Assembly (NCBI GenBank): GCA_017469925.1
Contig: JAFUFK010000028.1
Coordinates: 1 to 33,316 of the forward strand
Origin: Bacteroidaceae bacterium
Lineage (GTDB): Bacteria; Bacteroidota; Bacteroidia; Bacteroidales; Bacteroidaceae
Length of the DNA: 33,316 nt
Reading direction: 5' to 3'
The notes under the pieces are model-generated. The model had not been told where the DNA came from. It saw only the letters and a program-made list of their open reading frames with translations, and made no database searches. The translations under genes and the position numbers were made by a program. Below, in pieces: positions 1 through 6,653 of the stretch; the first letter of the stretch is position 1; every line of letters starts with the position of its first letter.

Positions 1-6
1 CTTTTT

Positions 7-139
7 GATTCTTGTTCCAGAAATTTCGCCAAAAATAACTCTCAAGATGATAGAAGTTGATGCTCGCGTTTTGGCGCGGGCTGATACTTGTATTTGAGAG
101 AACGGCGTTTGGCGATGCCTCTGGAACGGATACAGAATC
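7..139. ncRNA. Rod-like imperfect inverted repeat, possible structured RNA
   Basis: Six nested helices can be read directly: 7-12 with 134-139, 15-21 with 120-126, 27-33 with 108-114, 39-45 with 94-100, 54-57 with 86-89, and an apical stem 62-68 with 75-81 (one G-T pair, loop TTTTGG). All share one axis and are separated by short internal loops, giving an unbranched rod. A short T tract (152-156) follows on the plus strand, which would fit transcription in that direction, but the 5' side runs into the window edge and no promoter can be seen. It could be a 6S-like regulatory RNA, the folded end of a mobile element, or a read-through terminator. The identity is inference; only the pairing is seen. 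Confidence 0.4.
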
Positions 140-247
140 AGACTCGCGCCATTTTTATTACATATTAACGATATTTAACGCTATCGGCGCCACATTTTGG
201 GCAAAACCTACGTATATATAAATATAGAAGAAGCAAAACAAGGAAAT

Positions 248-1540
248 ATGAACAAGAAAACCATCATCACCATACTGTTTGCACTTGCCGCCTTGGTGGG
301 GCAGGCACAAGTGAAATGCCACATTGAAGGCAAGTTTGTTGATAACAAATGGGGCGATGAAGTCGTCATCTGCAAGATGGGGACAGACCTGCGCGTCAAT
401 GATGCACCAGAATGGCACCACAAGGCCGTGAATGGTCGCTTCGAGTGCGACATTGAAACGGATGTTCCTGAAATGTACGAGGTCATACCCTATAAACAGT
501 ATGTAGAGACCGCAAGTTATTATTATGGATGGTTCCTTGTGGAGAACGGAACGGTAAGGATAGAAATCTACGGCGACAAGTCTCCAAAGATAGAGAGTAC
601 AGGCGACGAAGGCCGATTGCATCAAGCGATGGATAGCGTTGCAGGTGTTCGTTTCCGTAACGAAATGGAGAGGATAAACCGCGAGTTGGAAGAACACAAG
701 GAAAAATACTTCAAACCCGAATTTCTGTCACTCATGCAGATAGCGGAGAATCTTGACAGAGAGAGTCTGCCCAAGGCATACGTTGACAGCATTGAGCATG
801 TAATGGATTTCTACTATGACAACGAACGCGAGAGTTACACAGATGAAGGTTGGCAGTTGTTCCAGCGTGCCAATAGTTTAGATAGTCTCACCTATCCGTT
901 CCGGTCAGAATACTATGCCGAACATCCCATGCTGTGGGCTTATTACCACGTGTTGCAGTCTATCGAAATGCTCAAATTTGCAAACGTATACCATAATTTC
1001 GATGCCACTCCCCATGAGCAAATGGTCGCACTCTACGAATCAAAACTATACAATTTGTACAAGGGTCATCCCATTCACGAGCAGATTACCACAGCCCTGA
1101 CAGCCCTTCGCTTTCAGCCCGGCAAGCACTACATCGACTACAATGTCCGCAACACCGATGGTCAAATCGTTCCCATTTCCTCACTCATCCGAGGAAAGGT
1201 TGCTCTCATTGACCTCTGGGCATCGTGGTGTGGTCCCTGCCGTCGGCACAGCAAGGCCATGATTCCCGTCTATGAACGATATAAGGATAAGGGATTCACG
1301 GTCGTTGCCATTGCCCGTGAACGCAAGCGAGAGGATATGGAAAACGCAGCGAAGAAAGACGGCTATCCTTGGCAGAGCCTCTTGGAACTGAACGACGAAA
1401 ACGATGTGTGGCGCAAAAACGTAGCCGGCAATGGCGGAGGTGCCATGTTCCTCATCGACCGTGACGGCACCATTCTCTCCACCTCTACGGATGCTGAAGA
1501 ACTGGAACCCATCATCAAGAAAGCACTGAATATTGAATAG
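248..1540 (+). CDS. Secreted TlpA-like thioredoxin-fold protein (tandem copy 1)
   Basis: This 430-residue exported protein has a signal peptide MNKKTIITILFALAALVGQAQ, an N-terminal beta-rich region resembling DUF4369 (about 22-110), a helical linker, and a C-terminal TlpA/AhpC-type thioredoxin domain (about 295-430). The redox motif WASWCGPC is at 324-331 (Cys328, Cys331). The family reduces or isomerises disulfides in the periplasm. The start at 248 is chosen over an in-frame upstream start at 197 because it begins the signal peptide and matches the start of the two following paralogues. The stop is 3 bases before the next ATG, so the three genes are probably one operon. Oddly, the loop before FLIDRDG, where thioredoxins carry a cis-proline, reads NGGGAM with no proline. 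A clear promoter was not found. The substrate is unknown. Confidence 0.88.
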   Translation: MNKKTIITILFALAALVGQAQVKCHIEGKFVDNKWGDEVVICKMGTDLRVNDAPEWHHKAVNGRFECDIETDVPEMYEVIPYKQYVETASYYYGWFLVENGTVRIEIYGDKSPKIESTGDEGRLHQAMDSVAGVRFRNEMERINRELEEHKEKYFKPEFLSLMQIAENLDRESLPKAYVDSIEHVMDFYYDNERESYTDEGWQLFQRANSLDSLTYPFRSEYYAEHPMLWAYYHVLQSIEMLKFANVYHNFDATPHEQMVALYESKLYNLYKGHPIHEQITTALTALRFQPGKHYIDYNVRNTDGQIVPISSLIRGKVALIDLWASWCGPCRRHSKAMIPVYERYKDKGFTVVAIARERKREDMENAAKKDGYPWQSLLELNDENDVWRKNVAGNGGGAMFLIDRDGTILSTSTDAEELEPIIKKALNIE

Positions 1541-1543
1541 ACG

Positions 1544-2638
1544 ATGAATAAGAAAACCATCATCACCGCACTGCTCGCCCTCGTCGTAATGGCGGGACAG
1601 GCGCAAGTGAAATGCCACGTAACGGGTACGGTTGCCGAAGGGACTAAGGCCGTCAGACTTGTCGTCTACCGCGATGGTACTGACCCGAAGGACAGCCCCT
1701 TGCAACTGACTGTGAAGGATGGGCGTTTCGAGTGCGATGTGGAGGACACACAGATTGAACGGTGGCACGTCGTGGACTTCGGCGAGGTTTTGGAGAAAGG
1801 CATGACGAGCCGTAGCGATGCATTCTTTTCCGAGAACGGGGCGACTGTCACCATCCGTCTCAATGGCGACAAGTTCAAGGTCACTTCTACGGGCAAGGAA
1901 TATCAGCAATGGCAGGCAAAGGAGCAAGCCGCCAATGCAAAATTCCGACCACTATATGAGGCACTGGACGAAAACGACGAGGCGGCAATGAACGAACTGG
2001 AAAACCAATACCATCAGTGGACGCTCGACTACTACGAAACTCACCCGATGCTTGGTTTCCTACTTGAACTGAACGGGCGGCTTAAAAGTTTCCACTACAA
2101 TGACACTGGGCTTGCCGCCATGCTCGACATCTATCATCGCCTTTATGCCGACCTCTACACTGACCATCCCGTTCACCTACGTATTGCTGAGCAGGAGGCC
2201 ATTGGTTATCAAATGTTCGGTCGCAAGTATAGCGATTACGACATCCGCACGATGGATGGGCAGCAAGTCCGCGCTTCCAACTATTACAAAGACCGCCTGA
2301 CGCTCGTCATCTGCTGGGCATCATGGTGCGCTCCCTGTATCCGCGAGGCTAACGACATCATTCCCCTTTACAACCAGTATCACGACCGAGGTCTGAACGT
2401 ATTCAGCCTTGCCCATGAGTTCAAATCGACCGATGCCATGTGCAAGGTCGTCGAGCGCAACGGCTATCCGTGGCCCTGCCTCGTTGACCTCGACGACGAG
2501 TTCGGAGTGTTCAAGAAGCACGGCACCGCCAACAGTGCCCTGTTTCTCATCGACCGCGATGGCACCATCATCGCCGTACCCAACAGTGTAGAGGAACTCG
2601 AACAGCAGTTACAGAAGATTTTTAAAGAAAACAAATAA
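1544..2638 (+). CDS. Secreted TlpA-like thioredoxin-fold protein (tandem copy 2)
   Basis: This 364-residue paralogue of the preceding gene has the same architecture: signal peptide MNKKTIITALLALVVMAGQAQ, a DUF4369-like region (it shares AQVKCH and the RFECD motif with copy 1), a linker, and a thioredoxin domain with WASWCAPC at 258-265 (Cys262, Cys265). It shares with copy 1 the GYPW..L..L.DE stretch and the FLIDRDGTI strand. As in copy 1, the cis-proline position is replaced (TANSA before LFLID), so both may form a subfamily with altered substrate binding. It begins 3 bases after the copy 1 stop without a visible ribosome binding site, consistent with translational coupling. It is expected to work in the periplasm or at the outer membrane; the partner protein is unknown. 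Confidence 0.88.
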   Translation: MNKKTIITALLALVVMAGQAQVKCHVTGTVAEGTKAVRLVVYRDGTDPKDSPLQLTVKDGRFECDVEDTQIERWHVVDFGEVLEKGMTSRSDAFFSENGATVTIRLNGDKFKVTSTGKEYQQWQAKEQAANAKFRPLYEALDENDEAAMNELENQYHQWTLDYYETHPMLGFLLELNGRLKSFHYNDTGLAAMLDIYHRLYADLYTDHPVHLRIAEQEAIGYQMFGRKYSDYDIRTMDGQQVRASNYYKDRLTLVICWASWCAPCIREANDIIPLYNQYHDRGLNVFSLAHEFKSTDAMCKVVERNGYPWPCLVDLDDEFGVFKKHGTANSALFLIDRDGTIIAVPNSVEELEQQLQKIFKENK

Positions 2639-2650
2639 GAGAAACGTACA

Positions 2651-3805
2651 ATGAACAAGAAAACCATCATCACCGCACTGCTCGCCCTCGTCTGGGTGAC
2701 GGGGCAGGCACAGGAACGCGTTATGGCATTCGAGCCTGTTGACAGCGTGGATTTTACTATCGAAGGAACAGTGACAGAGTCAGCTGATTCTGTTTCCTTG
2801 AGCGTAATTGATTACCACCCTGATTGGCAGAAGAGTTTTCCTGTAAAGAACGGCCATTTCTCAATCAAGGCGCGATTGCCGGAATACGCATACGTCAGCC
2901 TAAAGGATATGCCGAAAACCACAAGCAGCATCTCCTTCATGATTGATGAATCACCAATCAATGTTAATCTCCCAAACGGTACGGTGACTGGTTCCGAATT
3001 GAACAACAAACTAAATCAATATGAGCATCTTCAGTGGGTACTCGACAAGGAGAATGTTGCTGTCGGGAAGCGTCTCTCGTCTGAGCAGCGTGACTCCATT
3101 ATGGCTCTTTTCAACCATCAGATAGATGTGCCTGAGACGGGCATGGTAAAGGAGGCTTGGCTGAAATATCAGGAGATTCGCAAAAGTGAGAAGGAGAATC
3201 TCCAACGTGCCATCTATGACAATCTCGACAATATGATTCCGGCCTTTTACCTCTTTACGAACTATATGGACTTCAACTACGAGGAGTTATGCGAACTCAT
3301 GCGAGAAGACCGTCCTTACGCGAATCATTATAAGATGGAGAACGCATGGAACTTTTTCTTAGACCTAAAACTTCACCACGAGGATATGAAGTTCAATGAC
3401 TGTGAGGTGGTGGACGCAGAAGGCACGGTGCATCGTCTTTCTGAATTTGTAGGAAAAGGAAACTATGTGCTGGTTGACTTCTGGGCATCATGGTGTGCGC
3501 CTTGCATTGCCAGTATGCCTAAGATGGAAGAACTCATACAGAAGTTTGAACCCCAAGGCCTTATGATGTTCGGTGTTTCTATAGACGAAAATGAGGGTGC
3601 ATGGAAAGCGGCATGTGAACGTCTGGGTTATTCGTGGCTGAAATTCCGCAGCAACCAGACAAAAGGCAAACTCTCTGTTAAGGAAGCCTTTGGAGTTAAT
3701 GCCGTTCCCCTGTCCGTGCTGATTGCTCCAGATGGCACCATTATCGCCCAAAATTTAGGAACGTGGGATTGGGATAAGAAACTCGCAGAGATTTTCAGCG
3801 AATAG
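2651..3805 (+). CDS. Secreted TlpA-like thioredoxin-fold protein (tandem copy 3)
   Basis: This 384-residue exported thioredoxin has the signal peptide MNKKTIITALLALVWVTGQAQ, an N-terminal DUF4369-like beta domain (about 32-120) and a C-terminal TlpA domain with WASWCAPC at 278-285 (Cys282, Cys285). Unlike copies 1 and 2 it retains the cis-proline motif (NAVPLSVLI), so it looks like a conventional thiol-disulfide oxidoreductase. Its mature sequence is clearly more distant from copies 1 and 2, yet its first 42 bases differ from those of copy 2 at a single position. It lies 12 bases after copy 2 and is the last gene of the run; the next gene is convergent. Family membership is secure and the physiological substrate is unknown. 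Confidence 0.9.
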   Translation: MNKKTIITALLALVWVTGQAQERVMAFEPVDSVDFTIEGTVTESADSVSLSVIDYHPDWQKSFPVKNGHFSIKARLPEYAYVSLKDMPKTTSSISFMIDESPINVNLPNGTVTGSELNNKLNQYEHLQWVLDKENVAVGKRLSSEQRDSIMALFNHQIDVPETGMVKEAWLKYQEIRKSEKENLQRAIYDNLDNMIPAFYLFTNYMDFNYEELCELMREDRPYANHYKMENAWNFFLDLKLHHEDMKFNDCEVVDAEGTVHRLSEFVGKGNYVLVDFWASWCAPCIASMPKMEELIQKFEPQGLMMFGVSIDENEGAWKAACERLGYSWLKFRSNQTKGKLSVKEAFGVNAVPLSVLIAPDGTIIAQNLGTWDWDKKLAEIFSE

Positions 3806-3908
3806 TTGTTCTATTACTGACAACATCCTACCTTGACATCCCTTGCTGGAACTTCTGTATGTGCCCATCTATAGCATAGCACCCCGTTTCTTGTCATTGG
3901 GGGACAAA

Positions 3909-3927
3909 CAAAAACATTTGGTTTTTG
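3909..3927 (-). terminator. Weak A/T hairpin after thrC
   Basis: A 7-bp stem (3909-3915 with 3921-3927) and 5-base loop lie just beyond the thrC stop on the minus strand. The stem is CAAAAAC/GTTTTTG and is followed by TTTG. It sits in the 126-base convergent gap between the last thioredoxin gene and thrC, in which nothing else stands out. The stem is A+T-rich, so it is only a weak terminator candidate. Confidence 0.3.
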
Positions 3928-3931
3928 AGGA

Positions 3932-5302
3932 TTATTGCCTCATCAAGTAATCCCGGAAGTCCTGGAATTCCTTGGTCATGGGCGTGCTTTGCTTCCGGCC
4001 CTGCATGAAGGCGGCGAGGCGGGCGGGAATCTCCAGCGGCTGGCCGGTGATGCGCTCTACCGTATCCTTGAACTTGGCAGGATGGGCCGTCTCGAGGAAG
4101 AAACCGACCTCGCCAGGGCGTAACTGCTCCTTTAGGGCACGATAGCCACAGGCACCGTGGGGGTCGAGCTGGTAGCCCGTATCGCAGAGGCACTGGCGAA
4201 TGGTCTCGGCTATTTCTTCATCTGTATATGTGGCACCGGAGATGTCTTGGCAGATGGCTTCGTGGCTATGGCCGTAGAGGTCGAGGATGCGGGCGAAATT
4301 GCTGGGGTCGCCTACGTCCATTGCATTAGCCAAGGTCTGGACGCTGGGGCGCGGCCGATACTCGCCAGTCCGTAGGTACTCGTAGAAGACATCGTTGCGG
4401 TTGTTGGCGGCAATGAAGCGCGAGACGGGCAGTCCCATGCGCTTGCCGAACAGGGCGGAACAGATATTGCCGAAATTGCCCGAGGGGACGCAGCATACCA
4501 ATTTACGATTTGACAATTTACGATTTACGATTTGTGCCACGGCCCAGAAGTAGTAGAACGACTGGGGCAGGAAGCGGGCGACGTTGATACTGTTGGCCGA
4601 GGTGAGGCGCATGTGGCGGTTGAGGTCGGCATCCATGAAGGCGGACTTCACGAGTCGCTGGCAGTCGTCGAAGACACCATCGACTTCGATAGCGGTAATG
4701 TTCCGGCCGAGGGTCGTGAACTGGCACTCCTGGATGGGCGAGACCTTGCCCTTGGGGTAGAGCACATAGACGTGAATACCCTCTACGCCCAGGAAGCCGT
4801 TGGCCACGGCCGAACCCGTGTCGCCCGAGGTGGCCACGAGGACGTTTACGGACCCTCTCCCTAAATCCCTCCCCCATGATTGGGAGGGACTTAAGTTACT
4901 CTTTTTCACTCCTCCCCCATTATAGGGGGAGGTTGGGAGGAGGGTCTGCAGCAGGCGTGCCATGAATCGGGCACCAACGTCCTTGAAGGCCAAGGTGGGG
5001 CCGTGGAAGAGTTCGAGCGAGTAGATGTTTTCCTCCACCTCCACCAGAGGGCAGTCGAACGAGAGCGTGTCGCAGACGATGCGACGAAGGTCTTCGGCAG
5101 GGACGTCCTCGCCAAAGAAACAGTCGGCCACGCGATAGGCGATTTCCTGAAAAGAGAGGTCAGCCATCTCGTCGAAGAATTCCTTCGGCAGGGGCTTGAT
5201 ACGTTCGGGCATGTAGAGTCCGCGGTCCTCGGCCAGTCCACGGACGACGGCCTTCTCCAGTGTGGCAAGCGGTGCCTGATGGTTGGTGCTATAATAATTC
5301 AT
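3932..5302 (-). CDS. thrC: Threonine synthase
   Basis: ThrC is a PLP enzyme converting O-phosphohomoserine to threonine in the cytoplasm. The 456-residue product has the family N-terminus (YYSTNHQAPLATLEKAV), the PLP lysine in LAFKDVGARF (Lys107), VLVATSGDTGSAVANGF, and the phosphate-binding VPSGNFGN. It is the last gene of thrA-apgM-thrC. Two stretches look foreign. Residues about 120-151 (4851-4945) are a palindromic G+C-rich insertion where homologues have a much shorter loop, and the NRKLSNRKL stretch is written in a 7-base tandem repeat (4500-4535). The ATG itself lies in the first unit of another heptamer array, and an in-frame TGA sits two codons upstream, so the start is effectively forced. 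All catalytic motifs are intact, so the enzyme is presumed functional. Confidence 0.96.
   Translation of the reverse strand: MNYYSTNHQAPLATLEKAVVRGLAEDRGLYMPERIKPLPKEFFDEMADLSFQEIAYRVADCFFGEDVPAEDLRRIVCDTLSFDCPLVEVEENIYSLELFHGPTLAFKDVGARFMARLLQTLLPTSPYNGGGVKKSNLSPSQSWGRDLGRGSVNVLVATSGDTGSAVANGFLGVEGIHVYVLYPKGKVSPIQECQFTTLGRNITAIEVDGVFDDCQRLVKSAFMDADLNRHMRLTSANSINVARFLPQSFYYFWAVAQIVNRKLSNRKLVCCVPSGNFGNICSALFGKRMGLPVSRFIAANNRNDVFYEYLRTGEYRPRPSVQTLANAMDVGDPSNFARILDLYGHSHEAICQDISGATYTDEEIAETIRQCLCDTGYQLDPHGACGYRALKEQLRPGEVGFFLETAHPAKFKDTVERITGQPLEIPARLAAFMQGRKQSTPMTKEFQDFRDYLMRQ
4500..4535. repeat. Heptamer-type repeat inside thrC
   Basis: About five units of the form ACRATTT (plus-strand reading, one unit 8 bases long) lie in frame in thrC and encode VNRKLSNRKL immediately before the VPSGNFGN motif. 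The position corresponds to a variable surface loop in threonine synthases, so the repeat has replaced or formed that loop without disturbing the fold. Confidence 0.7.
4851..4945. repeat. Palindromic G+C-rich insertion inside thrC
   Basis: Two hairpins can be read: CCCTCCC at about 4867 with GGGAGGG at about 4882, and CCTCCCC at about 4911 with GGGGGAGG at about 4925. The outer edges (ACCCTC near 4852 and GAGGGT near 4940) are also complementary. It is translated in frame as a Ser/Pro/Gly-rich stretch between ARLLQ and VNVLVATSGDTG. It resembles a short non-autonomous palindromic element tolerated within a coding region. A related C-rich palindrome lies in apgM at 6097-6146. Confidence 0.65.
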
Positions 5303-5383
5303 AATTCATAATTCACAATTCATAATTCACAATTCATAATGCATAATTCATAATGCATAATTCATAATGCATAATTCATAATG
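5300..5383. repeat. Twelve-unit CATAATT heptamer array over the thrC start
   Basis: Twelve consecutive 7-base units (CATAATT, with variants CACAATT and CATAATG) run from 5300 to 5383. The first unit contains the thrC start codon on the minus strand (5302-5300). Each unit carries an ATG and a TGA on the minus strand, in rotating frames. The array is complementary to the shorter array at 5432-5459, so the apgM-thrC gap can form a long hairpin. Confidence 0.9.
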
Positions 5384-5431
5384 CACTAGTTGTTTTTAAT
5401 CTTACATACTCAATATCAAGGCGTAGCCCTA

Positions 5432-5459
5432 ATTATGAATTGTGCATTATGAATTGGTT
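5432..5459. repeat. Inverted heptamer array over the apgM stop
   Basis: Four degenerate heptamers (ATTATGA, ATTGTGC, ATTATGA, ATTGGTT) lie in opposite orientation to the 5300-5383 array. On the minus strand they encode the last residues of the ApgM-type protein (NQFIMHNS) and its stop, so the natural C-terminus was probably replaced by repeat-derived sequence. Confidence 0.75.
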
Positions 5460-6653
5460 AATAAATTCGTCGCCTTGGAGCAGGCCGTAGGCACCCCGTT
5501 GGCAGGCCTGCTCGTCGAAGGTTTGTACCTGGTCGGGCTCGATGCCGGGATAGTAGATGCAGAAGGGAACAGGCTCGGCAGTGTGCGTCCGGTGGGCCAC
5601 AGGTGTCGGGTGGTCGGGCAAGAGAGCAATGGAGAGGGCTGGGGGGAGAGTCCGCAATATGGGCCCTACGAGCCGTTTGTCGAGGGCATCGATGCAACGG
5701 AGTTTCAGTTCCAGATTGCCGTCGTGACCAGCCTCGTCGCAAGCTTCGACGTGGAGATAGACGAAGTCGTCGGTGCGGAGGGCGTCGATGGCAGCCTGGG
5801 CTTTAGCCTCGTAGTCGGTGTCCCAAAGGCCTGTGGCACCGGGCACATTGATGACGCGCAGGCCGGCATACCTGCCTATGCCACGGATAAGGTCAACCGC
5901 CGTAATGACGGCACCAGAATGAATCTGAGGGAAGCGTTCCATCAGGGTCTTCATCCGAGGGCGGTAGCCCCCACCCCACGGCCAGATGCTGTTGGCGGGG
6001 TCCATGCCCCGCGCCATGCGCTCCTTATTCAGCGGATGGTCGCGCAGGAGTTCCTGACTGCGAAGTATCAAGTCGTTGAGCAATCGAGCCGTCTCCTCTG
6101 CCCCCTCCCCATTAAGGGATAGGGAGGGCCTGGGGGTCCTCTCGCACCAGGGCTGCAAGGGTATGTCGTGAGGCGGCGTGCAATCGACGTGCTTGTTGCC
6201 ACCCTTGATGACCAAGAGGTTGCGATACTGGACGCCCGTATAGAAGTGGATACGGTCGGTAGCCAGGTGTGCATTGAGATGGCGGATGAGGACGTCCGAC
6301 TCCTCCGTCGTCAGATGGCCACAAGAGTGATTCTTCAGCCGTTCGCCCTCGAGACAAACGAAGTTGCAACGCATGGCCAGGTCGTCGTCGGCTAAGTCCA
6401 CCCCGATACTGGCAGCCTCCAAGGGGCCTCGGCCTTCGTAAACGAGACGTTGGTCGTAGCCAAGGATGCTGCTATTGGCCACTTCGCTGCCTGGATGGAA
6501 GCCATCGGGCACCGTCCGGAGCATTCCGCATCGTCCATTACGCGCCAGAAAGTCGAAGTGTGGGGTGTCGGCATATTGCAGGAGGGTCTTGCCGCCCAAC
6601 TGCTCGACAGGCCAGTCGGCCATGCCGTCGGCTAATATAATAAGGTGTTTCAT
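5433..6653 (-). CDS. apgM: ApgM-type phosphoglycerate mutase family protein, probable homoserine kinase
   Basis: This 406-residue cytoplasmic enzyme belongs to the alkaline-phosphatase superfamily branch called archaeal-type 2,3-bisphosphoglycerate-independent phosphoglycerate mutase. Visible motifs are the N-terminal metal site (IILADGMADWP), the nucleophile serine region (GSEVANSSILGYD), HVEACDEAGHDGN, and the C-terminal metal ligands (LLPDHPTPVAHRTHT). Its ATG overlaps the thrA stop (ATGA) and thrC follows, while no GHMP-type thrB is present here. Since thrA makes homoserine and thrC needs phosphohomoserine, the context argues that it phosphorylates homoserine; I recall such an assignment for a Bacteroides relative. 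Residues about 170-186 (RTPRPSLSLNGEGAEET) are encoded by a palindromic insertion at 6097-6146, and the tail NQFIMHNS by a heptamer repeat. The family is certain; the kinase role is inference. Confidence 0.92.
   Translation of the reverse strand: MKHLIILADGMADWPVEQLGGKTLLQYADTPHFDFLARNGRCGMLRTVPDGFHPGSEVANSSILGYDQRLVYEGRGPLEAASIGVDLADDDLAMRCNFVCLEGERLKNHSCGHLTTEESDVLIRHLNAHLATDRIHFYTGVQYRNLLVIKGGNKHVDCTPPHDIPLQPWCERTPRPSLSLNGEGAEETARLLNDLILRSQELLRDHPLNKERMARGMDPANSIWPWGGGYRPRMKTLMERFPQIHSGAVITAVDLIRGIGRYAGLRVINVPGATGLWDTDYEAKAQAAIDALRTDDFVYLHVEACDEAGHDGNLELKLRCIDALDKRLVGPILRTLPPALSIALLPDHPTPVAHRTHTAEPVPFCIYYPGIEPDQVQTFDEQACQRGAYGLLQGDEFINQFIMHNS
6097..6146. repeat. Palindromic C-rich insertion inside apgM
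   Basis: CCCTCCC and GGGAGGG arms flank a short A+T-containing loop, with further G/C-rich sequence outside. It is translated in frame as part of the ApgM-type protein between the PLQPWCE region and RLLNDLILRSQ. Its composition matches the insertion in thrC at 4851-4945, which suggests one family of short elements. Confidence 0.55.

Noticed and set aside
195-225. Possible promoter before the thioredoxin run (TTTG near 196)
   Set aside because: No TAnnTTTG element lies at the proper distance; only TA-rich sequence is present.
5300-5383. Heptamer array as a possible CRISPR
   Set aside because: Units are contiguous 7-mers without spacers, and no cas genes are present.
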